DNA from: an uncultured Eubacteriales bacterium
GTDB lineage: Bacteria > Bacillota > Clostridia > Peptostreptococcales > Anaerovoracaceae
Direction: 5' to 3'
Length of the DNA stretch: 44,938 nt
NCBI GenBank assembly: GCA_900315485.1
Contig: OMZI01000024.1
Span: 1 to 44,938 of the forward strand
Below, piece by piece: positions 1-7,680 of this stretch (positions are counted from its first letter, which is position 1; each line of letters opens with the position of its first letter). A model generated the notes under the pieces. The model was not told where the DNA came from. It did no database searches and saw only the letters and a program-made list of their open reading frames with translations. The translations under genes and the position numbers were made by a program.

Positions 1-54
1 ACAGCAGACTGCTGATGACTGAGAGCTTGCTCTCTGTCTGAGGCTGTCTGCTGT
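1..54. repeat. Imperfect 54-nt inverted repeat at the window edge
   Basis: The nine outer bases ACAGCAGAC and GTCTGCTGT are perfectly complementary. The inner arms match at about ten of sixteen positions and close on a GAGAG/CTCTC hairpin at 21-34. It could be the terminator of a gene lying left of the window or a small repeat unit. No strong T-run follows, so its role is unclear. Confidence 0.5.
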
Positions 55-65
55 TTACGTTAAGA

Positions 66-101
66 GGCTGCCACATTTTATCTAAATGCGACAGCCCTTT
101 T
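66..101 (+). terminator. Probable Rho-independent terminator
   Basis: GGCTGCCACATTT (66-78) pairs with AAATGCGACAGCC (84-96) with two mismatches and is followed by CTTTT on the plus strand. It would end transcription coming from the left edge. On the minus strand it lies downstream of the leftward TetR gene and could also serve that gene, although the T-run there is poor. Confidence 0.5.
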
Positions 102-151
102 GTGTAGATTGGATTATCAAATCTGCTCTGTCTGTTACAGAAGTGCATTGG

Positions 152-715
152 TTAACGTTCTGAAAGTGCGTTTTCAATTATGAGCTCAGCTGAGCCTCTC
201 TTGAGCTGACATATTCTCTGCATGTCATCGACGTAGGCTTCGTCCATGCCGTGCTGCATCCAGTCTATGATCAGGCCGAAGGTCGCGCACTTGTGATAGC
301 GGATGAACAGTTCTTTGTCACTGTCTGAGAGAGGTGCATCCGCGAATACGGTATCAGCATATTTCCTGATCACATGCTCGCATATACGCCACAGAGATGA
401 GATGTTGGAGTGGCTGCCGGAATTGAATATGTGCATCATGACCCTCTTGTTGGAACGGGCGAATTCCATCGCAGCAGTAATACATTCATCTATGGAATTC
501 AGATGCGGATATTCAAGCACGAATTCATCTGCCTTCTGCGACAGAAGGCCCTCCAGCAGAGCCGGGATGTCCTGATAATGATAGTAGAACGTGTTGCGGT
601 TGATGCCGCAGTTCTCAGTAATATCCCTGACAGTGATCTTATCCAGAGGCTTTTTCTCGAGGATCTCAAGAAAAGCCTGTTTTATCGCCTTTTTCGTCAG
701 TTCGGAAGCTGCCAT
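152..715 (-). CDS. TetR/AcrR family transcriptional regulator
   Basis: This 187-residue protein has the N-terminal TetR helix-turn-helix at about residues 8-52, with the typical ITVRDIT..CGINRNTFYYHY pattern. An all-helical ligand-binding domain follows. The start is supported by AGGAGTG a few bases upstream of the ATG. Its own promoter (819-847) overlaps a TGACC-N3-GGTCA palindrome at 802-814, so autorepression is likely. The ligand and other targets are unknown. No transporter or enzyme is divergently placed next to it, so the context does not reveal the regulon. Family assignment is secure; function beyond DNA binding is not. Confidence 0.9.
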   Translation of the reverse strand: MAASELTKKAIKQAFLEILEKKPLDKITVRDITENCGINRNTFYYHYQDIPALLEGLLSQKADEFVLEYPHLNSIDECITAAMEFARSNKRVMMHIFNSGSHSNISSLWRICEHVIRKYADTVFADAPLSDSDKELFIRYHKCATFGLIIDWMQHGMDEAYVDDMQRICQLKRGSAELIIENALSER

Positions 716-801
716 TTCAGCACTCCTTTCTGCTCAGCATGAGCATGCTTCAGCGGGTGCAGGCTTGCGCCTGAAAGATGCCCGGGGCACCTTGATTACA
801 A

Positions 802-814
802 TGACCAACGGTCA
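802..814. promoter_or_regulatory. Probable TetR operator palindrome
   Basis: TGACCAACGGTCA is a perfect 5-3-5 palindrome. It sits at the predicted transcription start of the leftward TetR gene, directly downstream of its -10 box. The TGACCnnnGGTCA form is common for AcrR/TetR-type regulators, so binding by the adjacent regulator is a reasonable inference. Confidence 0.6.
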
Positions 815-818
815 GATT

Positions 819-847
819 ATAATAGCAAATCTGTTTTCATTTGTAAA
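819..847 (-). promoter_or_regulatory. Sigma-70-type promoter of the leftward tetR gene
   Basis: Read on the minus strand, the -35 is TTTACA (842-847) and the -10 is TATTAT (819-824), with a 17-bp spacer. The predicted start falls near 812, inside the TGACC-N3-GGTCA palindrome. Confidence 0.6.
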
Positions 848-876
848 GAAAGCGGCGCATATGACTTAAGCTGGTG

Positions 877-920
877 ACAAAAGAAAAAGACGTAATTCCA
901 ACCTGGGGTGAAATTACGTC
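877..920 (-). terminator. Rho-independent terminator of the second tetR gene
   Basis: The stem GACGTAATT (889-897) with AATTACGTC (912-920) is perfect over nine bases. On the minus strand it is followed by TTTTTCTTTTG. It lies just downstream of the stop codon at 944. Confidence 0.8.
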
Positions 921-943
921 AGTTTACCGGATTCAGTATGACA

Positions 944-1576
944 TCATACGATCGCGTCGTTGACGAGCAGCCTGATCGTTCTGTTGAGATGAGGTTTGAA
1001 CTCCTCAAGAGGAAGAGGCTCACTGTACAGGATGACATCATAGCATGTCGAACTTACGAGCTCGAGCAGCGTGAATATGAGAAGGCGCGGATTGCGGATC
1101 TTCACATAATCAGCCTCGAGCATTTTGCCCACATAGGAGACGAAGTCTATTACCGGAGCCTTGTCCTCGTCTGAGTGATACTGCACAGTATGATGACTTC
1201 CTGCGAAGAGTCCCCAGGACAGGTGCTTGGACATGAATCTGAGGAAGTTGACATCCTTCGAAACATAGTCGATAAGATAATCAATGATATATATGAATTT
1301 GTCAGCGGTGTCCATTGCGGCACTGCCGTCTGAAAGCTCACGGTCCATGGCGTCGCATGCATCCTGAAGGAGCTGGCTTGACTTGGCGCGGACGAGAGCA
1401 TCCCGTATCTCGACTTTGTCATTAAAGTACAGATAGAAAGTGCCTTTCGCCACGCCGGCCTTGTGGGCTATGTCCCTGATAGTAGTCTTGGTGAAGCCGA
1501 TGGTAGTGAACAGTTCATATGCACTGTCGAGCAGAGCCTTCTGTTTCTGCAGCTTGTTCTGTAATACTTTGCTCAT
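944..1576 (-). CDS. TetR/AcrR family transcriptional regulator
   Basis: This 210-residue protein carries a TetR helix-turn-helix near residues 12-58 (TTIRDIAHKAGVAKGTFYLYF) and a helical C-terminal effector domain. GAAAGGAGG lies upstream of the ATG and fixes the start. It is divergent from prmA across a 144-bp gap. The protein is unlike the TetR at 152-715 outside the DNA-binding region, so the pair is not an obvious recent duplication. Ligand and targets are unknown. Confidence 0.9.
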   Translation of the reverse strand: MSKVLQNKLQKQKALLDSAYELFTTIGFTKTTIRDIAHKAGVAKGTFYLYFNDKVEIRDALVRAKSSQLLQDACDAMDRELSDGSAAMDTADKFIYIIDYLIDYVSKDVNFLRFMSKHLSWGLFAGSHHTVQYHSDEDKAPVIDFVSYVGKMLEADYVKIRNPRLLIFTLLELVSSTCYDVILYSEPLPLEEFKPHLNRTIRLLVNDAIV

Positions 1577-1705
1577 ACGGGAATCCTCCTTTCCACTTAA
1601 TTCCCCTTAATAAAAAGGTTAACACCAGAGGTCTTATCCGTCAAGCGCATCTAACTCGCGGAAAGGCCGCAGCTGCAGAAAAGAGGCAACAGAAATGCGC
1701 GTCTG

Positions 1706-1714
1706 TGGTATCAT
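1706..1714 (+). promoter_or_regulatory. Extended -10 promoter of prmA, apparently giving a leaderless mRNA
   Basis: TG-G-TATCAT (1706-1714) is an extended -10 element. Only six bases separate it from the ATG at 1721, so the predicted transcription start coincides with the start codon. No Shine-Dalgarno sequence is present. The -35 (GCAACA, 1686-1691) is weak, as is usual for extended -10 promoters. Confidence 0.5.
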
Positions 1715-1720
1715 ATCAGT

Positions 1721-2680
1721 ATGGAATACAGAGAATTAAGGATACAGACAGAAAAGAAAGACCTGGAGATGCTGGAAGCCGAGCTGATCGGAAACGGGTT
1801 CACATCGATGATGATCGATGACCCGGATGACGTCAGAGACATACTCGAGCACCCGGATACTTACAGGTACGATTACATCAATGACTCCCTGAAAGAGGAC
1901 CTTATGCGCAAGCCGGTGGTGACTCTGTACTTTGCAGATGATGAAGAGGGCCTTGCGGATATGAAGAGGGCTGAAGCTCTGCTTGACGCGCTCTCAGCAG
2001 CAGATGCACCGGGCGGTATGAGCGTCATCTACCGTGAAGCAGCAGCAGGTGACGACAGCGAGTGGCTGTACAAGTGGCAGGAGTTCTTCAAGCCGACGAG
2101 GGTCGGTGAGAGGATCGTAGTCAGACCGAGCTGGGAGGCTTATGACCCAAAGCCAGAAGACCTCGTCATAGAGATGGATCCGGGCATGGCGTTCGGAAGC
2201 GGGCTGCATGAGACGACCTCGATGTGCATTAAGGCACTTGAGAAGATCCTGGCAGACGGATGCAGCGGCATAAAGATCCTGGATGTCGGAACGGGCACAG
2301 GCATCCTCGCGATCGCCGGAGTCCTTCTCGGAGCGGACGAGGCGCTGGGGATCGATATAGACACGGATGCGGTCAGGGTGGCCAATGAGAACATCGAAAA
2401 GAACGGTCTCGCGGATAAGATCATCGCACAGTACGGAGACCTTACAGAGGGTGTTGACTATAAGGCAGATATCCTGGTCGCCAACCTTATGGCGGATCTC
2501 GTTATGCGGCTTTCGCCGGCAGCGGCGGGACATCTTGAGAGGGGAGGCTGGTATGTCACATCAGGCATACTGGACATCAAGGAGGAAACCGTGAGCAGAG
2601 CGATACGCGAAGCGGGTTTTGCCATTGAAGAAGTGCTGCACGACGGAGAATGGTGTGCAGTAATAGCAAGGAAAATGTAG
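1721..2680 (+). CDS. prmA: Ribosomal protein L11 methyltransferase PrmA
   Basis: The 319-residue product is a class I SAM-dependent methyltransferase of normal PrmA length. It would methylate ribosomal protein L11 in the cytoplasm. The N-terminal part (about 1-120) is the L11-recognition domain. The SAM site follows, with ILDVGTGTGILAI near residue 185 and the catalytic-loop motif VANLMADL near residue 255. The conserved MDPGMAFGSGLHETT stretch before the SAM site is diagnostic. The gene has no Shine-Dalgarno sequence; an extended -10 lies six bases before the ATG. A C_GCAxxG_C_C gene follows 17 bases after its stop and is probably cotranscribed. Confidence 0.93.
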   Translation: MEYRELRIQTEKKDLEMLEAELIGNGFTSMMIDDPDDVRDILEHPDTYRYDYINDSLKEDLMRKPVVTLYFADDEEGLADMKRAEALLDALSAADAPGGMSVIYREAAAGDDSEWLYKWQEFFKPTRVGERIVVRPSWEAYDPKPEDLVIEMDPGMAFGSGLHETTSMCIKALEKILADGCSGIKILDVGTGTGILAIAGVLLGADEALGIDIDTDAVRVANENIEKNGLADKIIAQYGDLTEGVDYKADILVANLMADLVMRLSPAAAGHLERGGWYVTSGILDIKEETVSRAIREAGFAIEEVLHDGEWCAVIARKM

Positions 2681-2697
2681 AAATTGTGGAGGGTGTT

Positions 2698-3153
2698 ATG
2701 GTCAAGGAAGTTTATTTAGACAAAATGCTGGAAGATGCTACTGAGAATTTCACGACGGGGTTCATGTGCTCGGAGTCGGTGCTTGAGGTGCTGAACAGAC
2801 ACTATGAGCTCGGTATCGGCGAGGAAGCCATCGCGCTGTCGACAGGGTTCCCTTACGGATTCGGAGACGGGGGCAATGTATGCGGAGCGGTTGCAGGTGC
2901 TACCATGTGTCTGGGCAAAGTGTTCGGAAGAACAGTCAAGGGCGACCCTGCATTCAAGAAGTGCATCGATGTTGTAAGAGAGCTCAATGATGACGTGGCT
3001 GCTGTGTATAAGACGAGCATCTGCCCTGAACTCATTAAGGATTATGACTTCTATGAACCTGACCGCAAGACCTTCTGCACGGGAATACTGCACGAATGCA
3101 TCAGATCCTTTGCGAAGATCATGGAGCGCGAGTGCGGAGTAGATGTAAAGTAG
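2698..3153 (+). CDS. C_GCAxxG_C_C family protein (putative redox protein)
   Basis: This 151-residue cytoplasmic protein has the spaced cysteine pattern of the C_GCAxxG_C_C family: FMCSES, NVCGAVAGATMCLG, KKCIDV, SICPEL and FCTGILHEC. Members are thought to be redox-active or metal-binding, but no reaction is established. The ATG at 2698 is chosen over an earlier in-frame start because GGAGGG lies upstream of it; the earlier start would lie inside prmA. It probably shares the prmA transcript. Confidence 0.8.
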   Translation: MVKEVYLDKMLEDATENFTTGFMCSESVLEVLNRHYELGIGEEAIALSTGFPYGFGDGGNVCGAVAGATMCLGKVFGRTVKGDPAFKKCIDVVRELNDDVAAVYKTSICPELIKDYDFYEPDRKTFCTGILHECIRSFAKIMERECGVDVK

Positions 3154-3168
3154 TGATTCAATACTCAA

Positions 3169-3197
3169 TTGACTCAGGCGACCTCAGATTGTAAAAT
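3169..3197 (+). promoter_or_regulatory. Sigma-70-type promoter of the DUF937 gene
   Basis: TTGACT (3169-3174) and TAAAAT (3192-3197) are separated by exactly 17 bp, about 70 bases upstream of the next start codon. Confidence 0.65.
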
Positions 3198-3269
3198 TTA
3201 GATGTATGGGGCTCTGCGGCAAAGACAGGGTCCATGTGTAAAAAGGAACCACAAAGGAGGGACTTTCCT

Positions 3270-3797
3270 ATGGATATGAAAGATATGCTTCAGATGCTGC
3301 TCAGCAGCGATGCACTCGGACAGGTAAGTAAGCAGGCAGGCGTCAGTGAGAATGACGCAGCAGAGGTACTTAAGGATGTACTCCCTGTTCTTCTTAAGGG
3401 AATGCAGGGACAGGCTTCCAACAAGTCAACACAGCAGGGATTCCTGCAGGCTCTCGCTGATCACAGCAAGCAGGATACAAGCAATGTCAGCAAGTTCCTC
3501 GGCAATGTAGATACAGAGGACGGCGGCAAGATCGTAAAGCACCTGCTCGGAGCTGAGGAAGAGGCTGTAGCTGCCAAGGCTAAGAAGAAGAGCGGGATCG
3601 ATGCCAAGAAGATCATCAAGATCATGGCTATCGTAGCTCCTCTGCTGATGTCCCAGATGGGTAAGTCTGCCAAGGAGTCAAAGAAGACAGAGGCAGGCAA
3701 CATCGGAGCAGCTGATGTTCTCGATATAGTTGGCGGACTCACAGACGGACTCGACATGAAGGACGTCCTCAAGATCGCCAAGATGTTCGCTAAGTAA
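3270..3797 (+). CDS. DUF937 domain protein
   Basis: This 175-residue protein is helix-rich. Residues 1-95 resemble DUF937, with the repeated pattern QVSKQAGVSENDAAEVLKDVLPVLLKGM followed by a SNVSKFLGNVDTEDGGKIVKHLLG segment. A lysine- and alanine-rich linker and a hydrophobic stretch (IIKIMAIVAPLLMSQMG, about 112-128) follow. The function of DUF937 proteins is not known. The start is set by AAAGGAGG at 3253-3260; an earlier in-frame ATG has no good site. It has its own promoter and is a single-gene unit. Confidence 0.8.
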   Translation: MDMKDMLQMLLSSDALGQVSKQAGVSENDAAEVLKDVLPVLLKGMQGQASNKSTQQGFLQALADHSKQDTSNVSKFLGNVDTEDGGKIVKHLLGAEEEAVAAKAKKKSGIDAKKIIKIMAIVAPLLMSQMGKSAKESKKTEAGNIGAADVLDIVGGLTDGLDMKDVLKIAKMFAK

Positions 3798-3822
3798 TAG
3801 CAGCAGGACCGGAAAACAGTAT

Positions 3823-3889
3823 GCAGCGGCATAACTTGTTCCGCTGCGTGGAAAAGGTATAAGGATCCGCCAGGTGATGCTTGGCGGAT
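3823..3889 (+). terminator. Two hairpins after the DUF937 gene
   Basis: GCAGCGG/CCGCTGC (3823-3829 with 3841-3847) and ATCCGCCA/TGGCGGAT (3865-3872 with 3882-3889) are perfect stems. The T-runs are short, so they may attenuate rather than fully stop transcription into the downstream dehydrogenase gene. Confidence 0.4.
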
Positions 3890-3914
3890 TTGGTCTATAT
3901 AAGGAGATATTGAG

Positions 3915-5183
3915 ATGGAGAATTTCAGCTGGGAATGCAGCACGCGCGTCAGGTCCGGACAGGGCTGCGTCAGAGAGTATCTTGCAGAGATGGTCAGGAC
4001 ATTCGCTCCGGGCGGGCAGAATATCTTGCTCGGTTACGGCGGCGGATCCGTTAAAAAGAACGGCGCATATGATGACATCATGGCGGTGCTGACTGAGATG
4101 GGATACAGCCATGCGGACGCGCAGGAGACAGACGGATGCGGGCCGTGCAGCTATAAGATAGTAGAATTCACCGGCATCATGTCTAATCCGACTCTTGCCA
4201 AAATGCTCGAAGGGGCAGAGCTGGCAAGGAGGAACAATATCGGTCTGATCATAGGCGCGGGCGGAGGTTCGGTCATGGACTGCTGCAAAGCGGTATCCGT
4301 GCAGGCCGGATATGACGGTGATGCGTGGGAGGACTTCTGGATGCAGGGCAAGCCGATGACACACAGGGTAGTGCCTTGCGGTGTCGTTGTCACCATGCCT
4401 GCTACGGGCAGCGAGGTGAACGGCTGCGCTGTTCTCACCAACGAAGAAACTAAGATAAAATGTGACAGGGATTATCCTGAGATGAACCCCGCTTTCGCGC
4501 TGATGGACCCGGCGTATACACTGACCATGCCGGTGAGACAGATGAAGGCGGGTACCTTCGATATCCTCTCGCATATAATGGAGACGTATTTCAGCTGGCC
4601 GCTCGAACCTAATCCGGCCGACGATATCTCCGAGGCTCTGATGAAGGGCCTGATCAGGGATTTCCGCGCCGCGCTTGCTGATCCTCAGGATATGCAGGCG
4701 AGAAGCAACATCATGTGGACAGCTTCGCTTGCTGAGAACAGGATCATCAAGACGGGCAAGAGCAAGGACTTCCAGGCTCACAACATGGAACACCAGCTCT
4801 CTGCGTACACGAACTGCAACCATGGCGAAGGACTTGCCGTTTTGCACCCTGTATATTACCGCCACATATATAAAGCGGGACTCGCGAAGTTCGTGAGTTT
4901 TGCCCGCAACGTGTGGGGCCTGACCGAAAAGGATGCTGAGGGATTCAGGGTGTCCTGCGGAAGCACAATGAGTGATGATGAAGCGCTCGCTCTTGCAGGG
5001 ATCGACGCTCTTGCGGCATTCATTCAGGAGGCCGGTCTGCCGACGACCTTAAGGGATCTCGGATTCGGAGAGGATGAGAGAAAGCTCCTCCCGGAGATCG
5101 CTGAGTCGTGCTTCATATCCGGAGGCGCTTTCAGACCGATGACGGCTGCAGAGATTCTTGAGATATATAACGAATGTTGGTAG
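3915..5183 (+). CDS. Iron-containing alcohol dehydrogenase
   Basis: The 422-residue product belongs to the group III iron-dependent alcohol dehydrogenases, close to the BdhA/YqhD type. These reduce aldehydes with NAD(P)H in the cytoplasm. The NAD(P)-binding part has GAGGGSVMDCCKAV near residue 117 and TMPATGSEVN near 160. The metal ligands are visible as Asp in GTFDILSH, His in the same helix, His in NMEHQLSA and His in CNHGEGLAV. AGGAGAT precedes the ATG. Substrate cannot be read from sequence. Apart from hairpins upstream, no dedicated promoter was recognised. Confidence 0.9.
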   Translation: MENFSWECSTRVRSGQGCVREYLAEMVRTFAPGGQNILLGYGGGSVKKNGAYDDIMAVLTEMGYSHADAQETDGCGPCSYKIVEFTGIMSNPTLAKMLEGAELARRNNIGLIIGAGGGSVMDCCKAVSVQAGYDGDAWEDFWMQGKPMTHRVVPCGVVVTMPATGSEVNGCAVLTNEETKIKCDRDYPEMNPAFALMDPAYTLTMPVRQMKAGTFDILSHIMETYFSWPLEPNPADDISEALMKGLIRDFRAALADPQDMQARSNIMWTASLAENRIIKTGKSKDFQAHNMEHQLSAYTNCNHGEGLAVLHPVYYRHIYKAGLAKFVSFARNVWGLTEKDAEGFRVSCGSTMSDDEALALAGIDALAAFIQEAGLPTTLRDLGFGEDERKLLPEIAESCFISGGAFRPMTAAEILEIYNECW

Positions 5184-5253
5184 AATAACCATTGGAAGTT
5201 GAAGGGACAAATCTGAAGTCCTGACACGGTGCTTCAGAAGAAAAGGGAAGAAG

Positions 5254-5961
5254 ATGGCTAATACAGGTATGACCCAGGACCGCCGCGATGCGATGCACTG
5301 GGCAGAGGAATGGAGAATCAGACAGAGGAATAAAAGGATCCTGCTCATAGTTCTGGCGATAGTTGCTGTCGCACTGCTTGCGTTCATCATAAACTATGTT
5401 TCGATCATGGTTTCCAGGACGACTTATGCGTCTGAGGAGGAGATGAAGGCGGCTCTGCAGGGAAGGTATGAGACTGACTATGCAGAGGACATCGTTATAG
5501 ACGGTGACAGCCTGACGCTGACCTACTATAACCAGAGTCACTACGATCTTGAGTACGCTGAGAAGTACGGATACAGCGATTATGAGGACTCTGTATATGA
5601 CGATGAGGTCGTTGAGTGGGACTACAGAAGAGGACAGATCAAACTCAAGTGGATGGATACGATCACCGTTGATAAGAGCGGCAACCTCGTCTATTACCAC
5701 CAGCAGTACAAAAAGACCAATGAGCCGAAGCCGACGCCGCTCGATCCGTCGCTTCTGAGCCAGTACAAACAGGGCTACGAAGACGGACTGAATGCCGGCG
5801 AAGAAGATGCAGACTCTTCGGACGATGCGGCATCCGGAGCAGGGCTGACTGAAGAAGAACAGGAAGCACAGGATGCAGTCCAGGAAAGCCAGGATGAGAC
5901 TCAGGCGGCTGCAGAAGAGGCAGGCGTAGAACCGCTGCCTGAAGCGGGGGACGACGTATAA
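5254..5961 (+). CDS. Single-pass membrane protein with acidic tail, unknown function
   Basis: This 235-residue protein has a basic N-terminus with RQRNKR, one transmembrane helix at about 28-50 (ILLIVLAIVAVALLAFIINYV), a tyrosine- and aspartate-rich domain at 55-165, and a low-complexity Glu/Asp/Ala/Gln tail from about 185 onward. The topology suggests the acidic part faces outward. I do not recognise the family. A GGGAAG site precedes the ATG, and a strong bidirectional terminator separates it from lpdA. It may be cotranscribed with the alcohol dehydrogenase 70 bases upstream, but no functional link is evident. Confidence 0.75.
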   Translation: MANTGMTQDRRDAMHWAEEWRIRQRNKRILLIVLAIVAVALLAFIINYVSIMVSRTTYASEEEMKAALQGRYETDYAEDIVIDGDSLTLTYYNQSHYDLEYAEKYGYSDYEDSVYDDEVVEWDYRRGQIKLKWMDTITVDKSGNLVYYHQQYKKTNEPKPTPLDPSLLSQYKQGYEDGLNAGEEDADSSDDAASGAGLTEEEQEAQDAVQESQDETQAAAEEAGVEPLPEAGDDV

Positions 5962-6011
5962 GTATCAACTGATACAGGAAACGCCGTGATTACTGATTTC
6001 TGTAGAATAAC

Positions 6012-6043
6012 AAGACCCCATGCTCAGATGAGCATGGGGTCTT
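6012..6043. terminator. Bidirectional Rho-independent terminator
   Basis: AAGACCCCATGCTC (6012-6025) pairs perfectly over 14 bases with GAGCATGGGGTCTT (6030-6043) around an AGAT loop. It lies between the converging membrane protein gene and lpdA. Confidence 0.9.
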
Positions 6044-6065
6044 CATTATGTGTAAGTTTAACCGC

Positions 6066-7457
6066 TTATAATCTTGCTGCCTCCATGATCGCTTCTGCGA
6101 AGGATGGATGCGGATGGATGATGTTGGCAACTTCCTCGAGGGTCATGCCGCGGCCGATTGCTACTGAGAGCTCGCCGATGAGGTCGGATGCTCTGCCGCA
6201 GAGGAGGTGCGCACCGATCAGGGTGTGGTCGTCTGCCTTTGCAATGAGCTTTACGAATCCTCTGTCGAGGCCGGCGATGATAGTCTTGCCGTTAGCGGAC
6301 ATCGGGTACTTCTTGGATACTACGTCGATGCCGGCTTCCTTGGCCTCGTCTGCTGTCATGCCGACAACTGCGATCTCAGGGTCGGTGTAGATGCAGCTAG
6401 GAACTGTTCCCATGTTGATGGTTGCAGGCTTGCCGTTCATCAGAGCTACCGCATTGCGGCCTTCAGCTGCGGATACGTGTGCGAGCTGGATGCCTCCGAT
6501 GCAGTCGCCGATAGCATATACGCTAGGAACTGCAGTCTTATATTCATCATCTACGTGAATGAAGCCCTTGGCGTCCTCGAGGTCAGGATACTGAGCAAGA
6601 AGCTCATCACTGAATACACCCTTGGTGTTAGGACGTCTGCCTACGCACATGAGGACTTTGTCTGCCTCAACAGCGAGCTCTTCACCCTTCTTGTTCTTGA
6701 GTGTAACGACGAGCTTGTCACCCTTCTGCTCGATCTTCTGAACAGGTGAGCTGACATGAACGTCAACGCCCTTCTTCTCGAGGGTCATCTTGATGCTGCG
6801 GCCGATCTCCTTGTCGATAACAGGGAGGAGTCTGTCCATTCCCTCGATGACTGTTACGTGATCGCCGAGGTCAGCATAGATAGTTGCGAACTCGATTCCG
6901 ATAACGCCTCCGCCGATGATGACGAATTCAGGGATCTCCTCTGCGCCCATGTCGAGGAGCTCAGTGCTGTCGATAACTCCCGGCAGGTCTGAGCCAGGGA
7001 TCGGCGGCATGAATGGCATTGAGCCTGTAGCTACCATGATCTTATCTGCTGTTACGACAGCTGTGCCGCCTTCAGCATTGGTGATAACGACTGTGTTCTC
7101 GCCGCTGATCGTAGCGGTGCCTTCGAGAACGTCGATTTTTTTCTTCTTGAGAAGTCCGGAGATACCGCCTCTGAGGGTATCGAGTACTTCGTCTTTTCTC
7201 TCTCCGATTCTCTTGCGGTTGGCATGGAGTCCTTCTACTTCAACACCTACCTCAGCACCGTGAGCTGTATCGCGGTAAACATCGGATGAATGCATCAGAG
7301 CCTTGGTAGGGATGCAGCCTCTGTTCAGGCATGTGCCGCCGACTTTGTCCTTCTCAGCGACAGCAACCTTCATACCGAGTTCCTGTGCATAGAATGCTGC
7401 TTCATATCCTCCCGGACCTGCTCCGATGATAAGGAGATCATACTGGAAATCACTCAT
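6066..7457 (-). CDS. lpdA: Dihydrolipoyl dehydrogenase (glycine cleavage L-protein)
   Basis: The 463-residue flavoprotein reoxidises the dihydrolipoyl arm of GcvH with NAD+. The FAD-binding fold starts with LLIIGAGPGGYEAA. The redox disulfide lies in GGTCLNRGCIPTK, and a second NAD motif is FVIIGGGVIGIEFA. AIGDCIGG is the second FAD site, and the C-terminal HPHPSFAEAIMEAA carries the His-Glu catalytic pair. AAAGGAAG lies upstream of the ATG at 7457, favouring it over an earlier in-frame start. There is no N-terminal lipoyl domain. It is the last gene of the leftward glycine cleavage block, but a terminator-like hairpin separates it from lplA. Confidence 0.95.
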   Translation of the reverse strand: MSDFQYDLLIIGAGPGGYEAAFYAQELGMKVAVAEKDKVGGTCLNRGCIPTKALMHSSDVYRDTAHGAEVGVEVEGLHANRKRIGERKDEVLDTLRGGISGLLKKKKIDVLEGTATISGENTVVITNAEGGTAVVTADKIMVATGSMPFMPPIPGSDLPGVIDSTELLDMGAEEIPEFVIIGGGVIGIEFATIYADLGDHVTVIEGMDRLLPVIDKEIGRSIKMTLEKKGVDVHVSSPVQKIEQKGDKLVVTLKNKKGEELAVEADKVLMCVGRRPNTKGVFSDELLAQYPDLEDAKGFIHVDDEYKTAVPSVYAIGDCIGGIQLAHVSAAEGRNAVALMNGKPATINMGTVPSCIYTDPEIAVVGMTADEAKEAGIDVVSKKYPMSANGKTIIAGLDRGFVKLIAKADDHTLIGAHLLCGRASDLIGELSVAIGRGMTLEEVANIIHPHPSFAEAIMEAARL

Positions 7458-7587
7458 TATAGTTCTTCCTTTCTTGATTAATAAGCTGATATACGGATCC
7501 GCTCTCCTGCAAGACCGGAGCATCAGGATCCTTTGTTATCATATATGAATCTCTTGCCCTTAACGTATCTATTTTCTCAATTAAACA

Positions 7588-7614
7588 CGCCCCGTGTCAA
7601 TACTGAAAGGGGCG
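7588..7614 (-). terminator. Terminator between lplA and lpdA
   Basis: CGCCCC (7588-7593) pairs with GGGGCG (7609-7614). On the minus strand the stem is followed by TGTTTAATT. It lies about 70 bases after the lplA stop codon. CATTTTG follows on the plus strand, so it may act in both directions. Confidence 0.55.
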
Positions 7615-7680
7615 CATTTTGTTATTGTATTAACAAATAAGCAGAACTGTGGTTAGCTGATGGTTCCTGCAAGCAGGTGA

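Noticed and set aside
3678-4865. 395-codon minus-strand open frame opposite the iron alcohol dehydrogenase
   Set aside because: It overlaps two well-supported plus-strand genes, has no ribosome site and no family resemblance.
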